Shown here in pieces: positions 5,861 through 11,770 of a DNA stretch of 11,770 nt (position 1 is its first letter; each line of letters opens with the position of its first letter). The stretch comes from Dehalococcoidales bacterium (GTDB lineage Bacteria; Chloroflexota; Dehalococcoidia; Dehalococcoidales; Fen-1064): NCBI GenBank assembly GCA_016929875.1, contig JAFGHZ010000058.1, positions 1 through 11,770 of the forward strand, written 5' to 3'. The translations under genes were made by a program, and so were the position numbers. Below the pieces are notes generated by a model that worked only from the letters and a program-made list of their open reading frames with translations, was not told where the DNA came from and searched no databases.

Positions 5861-7120
5861 CTAAGCCTCACTGTATTTTCTAATTATCAGCACCGAATTA
5901 TGTCCGCCGAAACCGAAAGCGTTTGACATCGCTGTTTTGATTTTGGCTTGTCGTGCTACGTTCGGCACGTAATCGAGGTCGCATTCCGGGTCGGGGGTAG
6001 TGTAATTGATTGTCGGGGGTATGATGCCGCTCTGGATGGTAAGAACGCAGATTGCGGCTTCGATAGCGCCGGCGGTTCCTATCATGTGTCCGGTCATCGA
6101 TTTGGTCGAACTTACCGGTATTTTATAGGCATGTTCCCCTAAAACAGTTTTAATCGCTCTGGTTTCGATTTTATCGTTAAGCGGTGTCGATGTCCCGTGA
6201 GCGTTGATGTAATCGATATCCGAGGGTAGAATTCCTGCTTTTTCGATCGCCATCTTCATCGCTCTGACGGCTCCGTTGCCGTCTTCTGCCGGAGCGGTGA
6301 TGTGGTAGGCATCGCTGCTGGCGCCGTAACCGATTATTTCCGCCAGTATGCTGGCGCCGCGTCGTCTGGCGTAATCCAGGTCCTCGATGATGAGGACCGC
6401 TGCTCCTTCTCCGAGAACGAAACCGTCCCGCTGGGCGTCGAAAGGACGTGAAGCCTGCTTGGGATTATCGTTGCGGGTCGATAGCGCTCTGGCGGAATTG
6501 AAGCCGGCCACTCCGATGGAAGAGACGGCTGCTTCTGCCCCGCCGGTAATCATTGCCGCGGCGTCTCCGCGCTTGATTATTTCGTAGGCGGTACCGATGG
6601 CATCCGACCCGCTGGAGCAGGCGGAAGTGGCACAGAAATTAGCCCCTCTCGCCCCGAGTGTGATGGAAATCTGTGCGGAAGCCATATCGGCAATCATCAT
6701 CGGTACGAGGAAAGGGCTCACTTTATCGGGCCCCTTTTCCAACAATGTTTTCACTTGTTCTGATAAGGTGATTAATCCGCCGATGCCGCTGCCTACCAGA
6801 ACGCCGATGTTGTCGCGGTTGCCGTCGTCGATTTGCAGTCTGGAATTTTGTATTGCCTCTTTGCTGGCGGCAACGGCGAACTGGGCAAAACGGTCCATAC
6901 GGCGAGCTTCTTTGCGGTCGATGTAATTAGTGGGGTCGAAGCCTTTGACCTCGGCAGCGAATTTGGTGACATGATTACTGGCATCGAATAAGGTGATATT
7001 ATCGGTGCCCGACTTGCCGCTAATCAATGCTTGCCAGGTACTGTTTGTATCTAACCCCAGCGGACTGATAATCCCGATGCCGGTAATAACGACCCTGCTG
7101 TTGTGGTTATCGTTGCCCAA
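5861..7120 (-). CDS. fabF: Beta-ketoacyl-ACP synthase II
   Basis: Condenses malonyl-ACP with acyl-ACP, the chain-lengthening step of type II fatty acid synthesis in the cytoplasm. The 419 residues match the usual 410-415. The catalytic triad is clear: Cys168 (TSACSSG), His308 (NAHGTSTPLND) and His345 (STKSMTGHMIGTAGA), with the conserved Lys340 and a C-terminal GFGGHN loop (403-408). The start is TTG at 7118-7120, with a perfect GGAGG six bases upstream (CCTCC on the plus strand, 7127-7131) and no usable ATG nearby. The protein begins MGNDNHNSRVVITGIGIISPLG-like, as the family does after a short tail. It heads a minus-strand unit with recJ two bases downstream. No acpP or other fab gene adjoins it, which is unusual because fabF often follows acpP. 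A good sigma-70 promoter and a palindrome lie upstream. Confidence 0.96.
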   Translation of the reverse strand: MGNDNHNSRVVITGIGIISPLGLDTNSTWQALISGKSGTDNITLFDASNHVTKFAAEVKGFDPTNYIDRKEARRMDRFAQFAVAASKEAIQNSRLQIDDGNRDNIGVLVGSGIGGLITLSEQVKTLLEKGPDKVSPFLVPMMIADMASAQISITLGARGANFCATSACSSGSDAIGTAYEIIKRGDAAAMITGGAEAAVSSIGVAGFNSARALSTRNDNPKQASRPFDAQRDGFVLGEGAAVLIIEDLDYARRRGASILAEIIGYGASSDAYHITAPAEDGNGAVRAMKMAIEKAGILPSDIDYINAHGTSTPLNDKIETRAIKTVLGEHAYKIPVSSTKSMTGHMIGTAGAIEAAICVLTIQSGIIPPTINYTTPDPECDLDYVPNVARQAKIKTAMSNAFGFGGHNSVLIIRKYSEA

Positions 7121-7157
7121 AGTAAACCTCCGCTTTTCACAACTGGTGCATTCGAAT

Positions 7158-7187
7158 TTGCTGTATTATGAATATCGTTAGTATAAT
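7158..7187 (+). promoter_or_regulatory. Promoter candidate for mtaB
   Basis: A perfect TATAAT at 7182-7187 has a poor -35 (TTGCTG, 7158-7163) at an 18-base spacing. Transcription would start near 7194 and give a leader of about 70 bases. The -10 box overlaps the minus-strand -10 of fabF at 7180-7185, so polymerase could not occupy both promoters at once. Confidence 0.4.
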
Positions 7188-7209
7188 TGATTAGCTGGTT
7201 TTTCGTCAA
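7180..7209 (-). promoter_or_regulatory. Sigma-70 promoter of fabF-recJ
   Basis: On the minus strand, TTGACG (7209-7204) is a 5/6 -35 box and TATACT (7185-7180) a 5/6 -10 box, with an 18-base spacer. Transcription would start near 7173, about 53 bases before the TTG start of fabF. It is the best two-box promoter in the window, and no second promoter is apparent before recJ. Confidence 0.65.
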
Positions 7210-7223
7210 TCTGTTCCAGATTG
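7207..7223. promoter_or_regulatory. Candidate operator palindrome between fabF and mtaB
   Basis: CAATCTG-TTC-CAGATTG is a perfect 7-bp inverted repeat with a three-base centre. It overlaps the -35 box of the fabF promoter (7204-7209) and lies about 14-30 bases past the predicted mtaB start. A dimeric regulator bound here could block fabF initiation and hinder mtaB transcription. I do not recognise it as a known FapR, FabT or FadR site. It could also fold as a small hairpin in the mtaB leader. Confidence 0.4.
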
Positions 7224-7263
7224 TTTTTACCTTCGAATTTATCGTTCGGTCGGTTGTTTTAAG

Positions 7264-8478
7264 ATGAGAGTCGCTTTCGAAACTCTGGGTTGTAAATTGA
7301 ATCAGGCGGAAACGGAGTCGCTCGCGCGACAGTTTATTACTGCCGGGCACGAAATTGTCAATAGTGTCGATAAAGCCGATATTTATATTCTGAATACCTG
7401 TACGGTGACTCATACTGCCGATGCCAAGTCCCGCCATTTGCTCAGGTCGGCGCATCGCCGTAATCCTTCCGCCGTTTTGATAGCGACGGGTTGTTATGCA
7501 CAGCGGGATGCCCGGGAACTGACAGAGATTGAGGGTGTTAATCTTGTGGCGGGTAACGATGAAAAAGCAAGACTTTTACAGATAGTTGAGAAATCGGGAT
7601 ATCCGAACAGCGGTGGGAAGAGCGGAAGCCTTTCGCTAAAACCTTCTTTACGCACACGCTCATTTCTCAAAATTCAGGACGGTTGCCTTAATTTTTGTGC
7701 CTATTGTATCGTGCCTTTCGTGCGCCGTAATGAAATGAGCGTGCCTCCGGACATAGTTGTTAATGAAGCCAAACAGAGAGCCCGTGAGGGTTATCAGGAG
7801 ATAGTGCTGACCGGCACCAGAGTCGGTTCTTATAGCTATGGAGGAGTGAATTTAAAGGGGTTGCTCGAGAGGATTGTCAATGAGACGGAGATTCCTAGAT
7901 TGAGGTTGTCTTCTCTCCAGCCCGGAGAAATATCCTCCGGACTTATCGACCTCTGGAAGGACAGCCGGTTGTGCCCGCATTTTCATCTATCTCTCCAGAG
8001 CGGGAGCGCCGGTGTATTGACCAGGATGAGACGGCGTTACACGCTCGATGACTTTGAGCAGACAGTTGACATAATACGGGAGAAAGTACCTGCGGTAGCC
8101 GTCACAACCGATGTTATTGTCGGTTTCCCCGGTGAAACGGACAGGGAGTCTAAGGAGAGCATGGGATTTTGCCGGCGGATGAATTTTGCGCGGATCCATG
8201 TCTTTCCATATTCTCCCCGTTCCGGAACAGAGGCGGCTGAAATGACAGGACAGATAGCTGACAGTGTTAAGAAAGAGCGCTCGAGTATAATGCTGCGACT
8301 GGCAGCGGAAAGCGCTCGTAAGTTCAGGGAACAATTTGCCGGTGAGTCTCTCGATGTTCTCTGGGAAAAGCAGACGGGCGAAGGCGTTTGGTCGGGCATT
8401 ACCGGTAATTACATCAGGGTTTTTTCAAAAGATAAAAGGGATTTGAGTAATAAATTGGTTTCGGTGAAAATAAAATAA
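7264..8478 (+). CDS. mtaB: tRNA t6A37 methylthiotransferase MtaB
   Basis: Radical SAM enzyme that converts t6A to ms2t6A at position 37 of ANN-decoding tRNAs. Residues 1-100 form the N-terminal methylthiotransferase domain with its three cluster cysteines at Cys10 (TLGCKLNQ), Cys46 (NTCTVT) and Cys77 (GCYAQ). The radical SAM cluster motif CxxxCxxC is at Cys141, Cys145 and Cys148 (DGCLNFCAYC). VTTDVIVGFPGET (near 275) and FPYSPRSGT (near 315) are typical of the barrel. A TRAM-like RNA-binding end follows from about 345. The TLGCKLNQ opening and the absence of MiaB signatures favour MtaB over MiaB or RimO. At 404 aa it is somewhat short beside the roughly 450 aa of B. subtilis YqeV. The start fits the family, but only TTTTAAG precedes the ATG, with no convincing Shine-Dalgarno site, unlike most neighbours. 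It diverges from fabF. Confidence 0.92.
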   Translation: MRVAFETLGCKLNQAETESLARQFITAGHEIVNSVDKADIYILNTCTVTHTADAKSRHLLRSAHRRNPSAVLIATGCYAQRDARELTEIEGVNLVAGNDEKARLLQIVEKSGYPNSGGKSGSLSLKPSLRTRSFLKIQDGCLNFCAYCIVPFVRRNEMSVPPDIVVNEAKQRAREGYQEIVLTGTRVGSYSYGGVNLKGLLERIVNETEIPRLRLSSLQPGEISSGLIDLWKDSRLCPHFHLSLQSGSAGVLTRMRRRYTLDDFEQTVDIIREKVPAVAVTTDVIVGFPGETDRESKESMGFCRRMNFARIHVFPYSPRSGTEAAEMTGQIADSVKKERSSIMLRLAAESARKFREQFAGESLDVLWEKQTGEGVWSGITGNYIRVFSKDKRDLSNKLVSVKIK

Positions 8479-8494
8479 GCCTTGCCTTATTTTT
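8472..8494 (+). terminator. Weak AT-rich terminator-like hairpin after mtaB
   Basis: AAAATAAG (8472-8479) pairs perfectly with CTTATTTT (8486-8493) around a CCTTGC loop, and its 3' arm ends in a short T run. It overlaps the mtaB stop codon at 8476-8478. The stem is almost all A-T, so termination would be inefficient. Confidence 0.3.
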
Positions 8495-8555
8495 ATAATT
8501 TAACCAAAATTTTACATGGGAATGTCTGAAACTCCTGCCTCTAGCAAGCTATTTG

Positions 8556-8564
8556 TGTTATAAT
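8556..8564 (+). promoter_or_regulatory. Extended -10 promoter of pckG
   Basis: TGTTATAAT is a perfect extended -10 element (TGn plus consensus TATAAT at 8559-8564). I see no convincing -35, as expected for this class. Transcription would start near 8571, giving pckG a leader of about 124 bases. Confidence 0.6.
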
Positions 8565-8590
8565 AATTTCTGGTGATTTGATTCTAACTA

Positions 8591-8611
8591 GGCAAACGGT
8601 AGCCGTTTGTC
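8591..8611 (+). other. Leader hairpin or palindrome upstream of pckG
   Basis: CAAACGG (8593-8599) and CCGTTTG (8603-8609) form a perfect 7-bp stem with a TAG loop, extended by G-U and G-C pairs to 8591/8611. It lies about 20 bases after the predicted start of transcription. A T7 run at 8631-8637 is 20 bases too far to make it an ordinary terminator. It may be an operator dyad or part of a leader fold. The rest of the 8479-8694 gap holds no gene that I can support. Confidence 0.4.
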
Positions 8612-8663
8612 GCTTCTATTCGACCTGTACTTTTTTTGAGTTAATAAAAACATTCACAGAAGT

Positions 8664-8685
8664 CTTACAAAGTTATATGTGTAAG
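8664..8685 (+). other. Possible Shine-Dalgarno-masking hairpin of pckG
   Basis: CTTACA (8664-8669) pairs with TGTAAG (8680-8685) across a ten-base loop. The 3' arm shares its last three bases with the pckG ribosome site AAGGGA (8683-8688). The stem is short and AT-rich, so any effect on translation would be modest and possibly temperature-sensitive. Confidence 0.25.
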
Positions 8686-8694
8686 GGATTGATA

Positions 8695-10479
8695 ATGACC
8701 TATGTGATGAAGAACAAGAAACTTAATGACTGGGTCCGTGAGATTGCCGATCTATGCCAGCCCGACGAAGTTTACTGGTGCGATGGCAGTAAGGAAGAAT
8801 ACGACCGGCTGATGGCCCAGGTAGTCAAAGAGGGGAGAGCGGTTCCTCTTAAGAAGCGCCCCAATAGTTTTTCGTTTTGTTCCGACCCTAGTGATGTCGC
8901 TCGTGTCGAAGCGCGAACTTTTATCTCTACTAAAGATAAGGAGCAAGCCGGCCCGAGCAATAATTGGATCGATATCGACGAACTCCAGCGGACAATGACG
9001 ACTTTATATAAGGGTTGTATGAAAGGCCGTACGATGTACGTGATACCTTTCTCGATGGGTCCTGTCGATTCTCCGATGTCGAAGTTGTCTATTGAAATCA
9101 CCGACAGCCCTTATGTTGTTTGCAATATGCATATTATGACCCGCGTCGGCGGTAAGGTAATCGACCTCCTGAACAATGGTGAGGATTTTATTAAAACCCT
9201 CCACTCTGTTGGTGCTCCGCTGGAGAAGGAACAAAAAGATGTTCCCTGGCCATGTGCTCCTATGGAGAAGAAGTATATCAGCCATTTCCCTGACGAGAAT
9301 ACCGTCTGGTCTTTCGGGTCAGGTTACGGTGGGAATGCCCTCCTCGGTAAAAAATGTCTGGCATTACGTCTGGCATCTGCTATCGCTAAACGAGAAGGGT
9401 GGATGGCGGAGCATATGCTTATTTTACGGTTAATCAGCCCCGAAGGCAGAAAATATCACATTGCCGCTGCTTTCCCTTCGGCTTGCGGTAAAACCAATCT
9501 GGCAATGATACAGCCAACTGTTCCCGGGTGGAAAGCCGAATGCATCGGTGATGATATTGCGTGGATGAAGATGGGATCCGACGGAAGGCTTCATGCTATT
9601 AATCCGGAGTCGGGTTTCTTCGGGGTAGCCCCCGGTACTTCATATCAATCCAACCCGATGGCGATGGACTCGGTGAAGGAGAATTCGATTTTTACGAATT
9701 GTGCCCTGACCGATGACGGCGATGTCTGGTGGGAAGGAATGAACGGTGAAAAACCCTCTCATCTTGTCGATTGGAAAGGTAGAGATTGGACTCCGGATAG
9801 TAAAGAAACGGCGGCACACGGTAATGCCCGTTTTACCGCGCCGGCGTCCCAGTGCCCTATCATTTCCCCCGATTGGGAAAAACCGGAAGGTGTTCCCATC
9901 GATATCTTTATTTTCGGCGGACGCCGCTCTAATGTTGTTCCATTGGTAATAGAGTCGTTTGATTGGGACCATGGTGTTTTCCTCGGGGCTACTGCCGCTT
10001 CGGAACCTACTGCGGCTATACTCGACAGTGTCGGCATCCGCTACGACCCGTTTGCCATGCTTCCTTTCTGTGGCTACAATATGGCAGACTATTTCCAGCA
10101 CTGGTTCGATATGGGTGATAAGTTGAAAGATAAAGCACCGCGAATCTTTTACGTGAACTGGTTCAGGAAGAGTAGCGATGGTAAGTGGTTATGGCCCGGC
10201 TTCAGTGAGAACAGTCGTGTTTTGAAATGGATGTGCGAGCGTGTCGACGGCAAAACCATCACAAAGGAAACACCTATCGGTTATTTGCCGGATGAGAATG
10301 GCCTGGATTTAAGAGGGCTCGACATCCCGCGTGAAAATATCGCCGAGTTATTGAAAGTCGATGCGGAAGTCTGGAAAGCTGAGATTCCCAAGATGGCAGG
10401 TTTTCTTTCTCAGTTTGGAGACAGGCTTCCCCGGAGATTGCGTACTCAGTTCGAGGGGCTACAAAGCCGTTTGGGATAG
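8695..10479 (+). CDS. pckG: Phosphoenolpyruvate carboxykinase (GTP)
   Basis: Interconverts oxaloacetate plus GTP with PEP, CO2 and GDP in gluconeogenesis or anaplerosis; cytoplasmic. I chose ATG 8695, six bases after AAGGGA. The open frame extends 5' to 8578, but that stretch lacks family similarity and contains the leader. This gives 594 aa, close to the usual 600-620. The GTP-type P-loop FPSACGKTNLAM (260-271) contains the reactive Cys264 and Lys266. Other matches are the substrate-site EART (72-75), GYGGNALLGKKC (210-221), His240, GDDIAWM (285-291) with its metal-ligand Asp, FFGVAPGTSYQSNP (308-321), GNARFTAPASQCP (376-388), FGGRRSNVVPLV (407-418) and WPGFSENSRVL (500-510) of the guanine site. 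The ATP-type enzyme is unrelated in these motifs, so the nucleotide call is firm. Tandem stops (TAGTAG) end it, and the HAD gene starts 34 bases on, probably cotranscribed. Confidence 0.96.
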   Translation: MTYVMKNKKLNDWVREIADLCQPDEVYWCDGSKEEYDRLMAQVVKEGRAVPLKKRPNSFSFCSDPSDVARVEARTFISTKDKEQAGPSNNWIDIDELQRTMTTLYKGCMKGRTMYVIPFSMGPVDSPMSKLSIEITDSPYVVCNMHIMTRVGGKVIDLLNNGEDFIKTLHSVGAPLEKEQKDVPWPCAPMEKKYISHFPDENTVWSFGSGYGGNALLGKKCLALRLASAIAKREGWMAEHMLILRLISPEGRKYHIAAAFPSACGKTNLAMIQPTVPGWKAECIGDDIAWMKMGSDGRLHAINPESGFFGVAPGTSYQSNPMAMDSVKENSIFTNCALTDDGDVWWEGMNGEKPSHLVDWKGRDWTPDSKETAAHGNARFTAPASQCPIISPDWEKPEGVPIDIFIFGGRRSNVVPLVIESFDWDHGVFLGATAASEPTAAILDSVGIRYDPFAMLPFCGYNMADYFQHWFDMGDKLKDKAPRIFYVNWFRKSSDGKWLWPGFSENSRVLKWMCERVDGKTITKETPIGYLPDENGLDLRGLDIPRENIAELLKVDAEVWKAEIPKMAGFLSQFGDRLPRRLRTQFEGLQSRLG

Positions 10480-10513
10480 TAGTCCCGGAATAGCCCGCAG
10501 GGGAAGAGTTGCA

Positions 10514-11164
10514 TTGAAATATAAGGCGGTTCTCTTCGACCTCGATGGTACGTTGTTGAACACTCTCCAGGATATCGCCGATTCGGTCAACAAGGGATTA
10601 CGGTCTCTGGGTTTTCCGCCGCATCGGGTCGAGGACTATAAATTGCTGGTCGGAGAAGGGAGAGAGGTTCTGGCTCTACGTGCCCTTCCCGAAAGCAATC
10701 GCGATGACGCTACCGTGGAGAAATTGCTCGTTCGTATCAACGAAGAATACTCCGTGCATTGGATGGACAATACTCTCCCCTATGACGGTATTCCTGCGTT
10801 ACTGGATGTTTTAACGGTTAATCACATCGAGACGGCGGTACTATCCAACAAAGCCGATGACTTGACCAAAATGCAGATATCCCGGTTACTGTCAAAGGGG
10901 CATTTTGCAGTTGTTGTCGGGGCCCGACCTTCTATGCCGAAGAAGCCTGATCCGGCGGCGGCACTGGAGATAGCAAACGGGCTTGGCATTGCCCCCTCTG
11001 ATTTTTTGTATTTGGGCGATTCGGGTGTCGATATGAAAACGGCCAAAAGAGCTGGTATGTATCCCGTGGGTGCTTTATGGGGATTCCGTTCTGAAGATGA
11101 ACTTCGTGCTGATGGAGCCGCGGCACTTATAAAATACCCTTCGGAACTTCTCTCTTTTTTGTAA
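10514..11164 (+). CDS. HAD hydrolase, phosphoglycolate phosphatase-like
   Basis: Small-molecule phosphatase of the Gph/PGP group. All four HAD motifs are present: DLDGTLLNT with nucleophile Asp9 and acid Asp11, the Ser of LSNK (motif II), Lys in MPKKPDP (motif III), and GDSGVDMKTA (motif IV). A helical C1 cap lies between motifs I and II (about 17-80). At 216 aa it has normal length. The start is TTG 10514, with AGGGG (10499-10503) ten bases upstream. The open frame continues upstream into the end of pckG, but that part does not resemble HAD proteins, and the family begins a few residues before DLDGT. The substrate may be 2-phosphoglycolate, but HAD members are promiscuous, and other sugar phosphates or pyrophosphate are possible. 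It follows pckG by 34 bases with no promoter or terminator between, so it is likely the second gene of that unit. Confidence 0.85.
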   Translation: MKYKAVLFDLDGTLLNTLQDIADSVNKGLRSLGFPPHRVEDYKLLVGEGREVLALRALPESNRDDATVEKLLVRINEEYSVHWMDNTLPYDGIPALLDVLTVNHIETAVLSNKADDLTKMQISRLLSKGHFAVVVGARPSMPKKPDPAAALEIANGLGIAPSDFLYLGDSGVDMKTAKRAGMYPVGALWGFRSEDELRADGAAALIKYPSELLSFL

Positions 11165-11213
11165 GCGTGGTGGAGTTTCCTTTGAACGCCCCCATATTTT
11201 TTATTCTTTTGTC

Positions 11214-11222
11214 TGCTATAAT
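11214..11222 (+). promoter_or_regulatory. Extended -10 promoter of the aminopeptidase gene
   Basis: TGCTATAAT is a perfect extended -10 with no convincing -35. TTGAAC at 11182-11187 is 29 bases away, too far. Transcription would start near 11229, about 25 bases before the ATG. The gene therefore probably has its own promoter although it follows the HAD gene by only 89 bases. Confidence 0.6.
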
Positions 11223-11253
11223 ACTGAACAGGGATTAGCGAAGGAGAATTTTT

Positions 11254-11770
11254 ATGGCTGATATAAGAATAGACAAACTGGCTGATTTATTAGTGAATTA
11301 CTCTGTGAAAGTGAAGCCGGGCGATAAGGTGATGATTCAGGGGGATACGACCGGGGAGCCGCTGATGAAGGCTGTGTTCGCGCGGGTCTTGCAGGCAGGC
11401 GGGCACCCGCTGGTATTGCCTTCTCTCGCCGGAACGGAAGAGATGATGTATCGCTACGGTAATGAGGAACAGCTCAAGCATCTTCCCGAGCCTCTCAAAC
11501 AGATGATGAGTACCTATGATGTCCGCATCTATATCCTGGCGGAATCGAATACTAAAGCATTGAGTAATGTCGATGTCGACAAAATGGTAGTTCGCACCCG
11601 GCCTCGCGGTGAGTTAATGAAAATAATGACGAGACGCTCTGCCGCCGGCGAATTGCACTGGGTCCTGGCGCCGTATCCTACCAATGCCTGCGCCCAGGAT
11701 GCCGAAATGAGCCTGACGGAATATGAAGATTTCGTTTACGGTGCCTGCATGCCGGATATGAACGACCCGA
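11254..11770 (+). CDS. M29-family aminopeptidase, N-terminal part (cut by window end)
   Basis: The 172 visible residues match the N-terminal domain of the M29 thermophilic metalloaminopeptidases (AmpS, AmpT and aminopeptidase T). The opening IDKLADLLVNYSVKVKPGDKVMIQG is family-typical, and AGGHPLVLP follows near 50-58. These cytoplasmic enzymes release N-terminal residues using two metal ions. The Glu, His and Asp ligands lie in the C-terminal half, beyond the window, so activity cannot be judged here. AAGGAG seven bases upstream (11241-11246) fixes the ATG, and an extended -10 promoter precedes it. The reading frame stays open to the last base, so the gene is partial because of the window edge, not a visible mutation. 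Confidence 0.85.
   Translation, partial: MADIRIDKLADLLVNYSVKVKPGDKVMIQGDTTGEPLMKAVFARVLQAGGHPLVLPSLAGTEEMMYRYGNEEQLKHLPEPLKQMMSTYDVRIYILAESNTKALSNVDVDKMVVRTRPRGELMKIMTRRSAAGELHWVLAPYPTNACAQDAEMSLTEYEDFVYGACMPDMNDP

Noticed and set aside
8578..8694. 39-residue N-terminal extension of PEPCK from a TTG at 8578
   Set aside because: The stretch lacks family similarity, overlaps the predicted leader and hairpin, and ATG 8695 has a good ribosome site.
10361..10513. HAD protein starting inside pckG
   Set aside because: The upstream residues are an out-of-frame reading of the pckG end. The HAD fold begins just before DLDGT, and TTG 10514 has a ribosome site.

Overview
The window looks like chromosome of an anaerobic, probably monoderm bacterium. 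My best guess is the class Dehalococcoidia of the Chloroflexota. This is inferred from the style of the proteins: an Lgt with a Cys-rich signature, a GTP-type PEP carboxykinase, a DUF402 protein, and a thiolase carrying an extra block that I associate with anaerobes. No rRNA or other marker gene is present to settle it. Every complete gene is housekeeping or metabolic. I see no phage, transposase, CRISPR array, toxin-antitoxin pair or biosynthetic cluster, and I did not find a clear new system.

Layout. Positions 1-135 hold a strong intrinsic terminator of a gene left of the window and a weak promoter. Three plus-strand genes follow: lgt (lipoprotein maturation), an acetyl-CoA acetyltransferase-type thiolase, and a divergent DapB-family reductase. 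The reductase sits behind a 231-base gap with two hairpins and a perfect TATAAT box. A minus-strand block follows and converges on the reductase. Read in its own direction it is fabF, then recJ two bases later, then two short palindromic repeats, then a low-GC DUF402 gene. A 143-base divergent region (7121-7263) separates fabF from mtaB and holds two opposed promoters with overlapping -10 boxes and a perfect 7-3-7 palindrome. The last plus-strand block is mtaB (tRNA methylthiolation), pckG with a structured leader of about 120 bases, a phosphoglycolate phosphatase-like HAD protein, and the N-terminal part of an M29 aminopeptidase cut by the window end.

How the genes fit together. FabF extends fatty acids, Lgt uses phosphatidylglycerol to lipidate proteins, the thiolase joins or splits acyl-CoA, and PEPCK links oxaloacetate to PEP. 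They share central carbon and lipid metabolism but do not form one dedicated pathway. The more notable features are regulatory or structural: the divergent fabF/mtaB control region, the pckG leader with a possible Shine-Dalgarno-masking hairpin, frequent TTG starts (thiolase, fabF, recJ and the HAD gene), the paired palindromic repeats beside a gene of foreign-looking composition, and the altered catalytic loop of the DapB-like protein.
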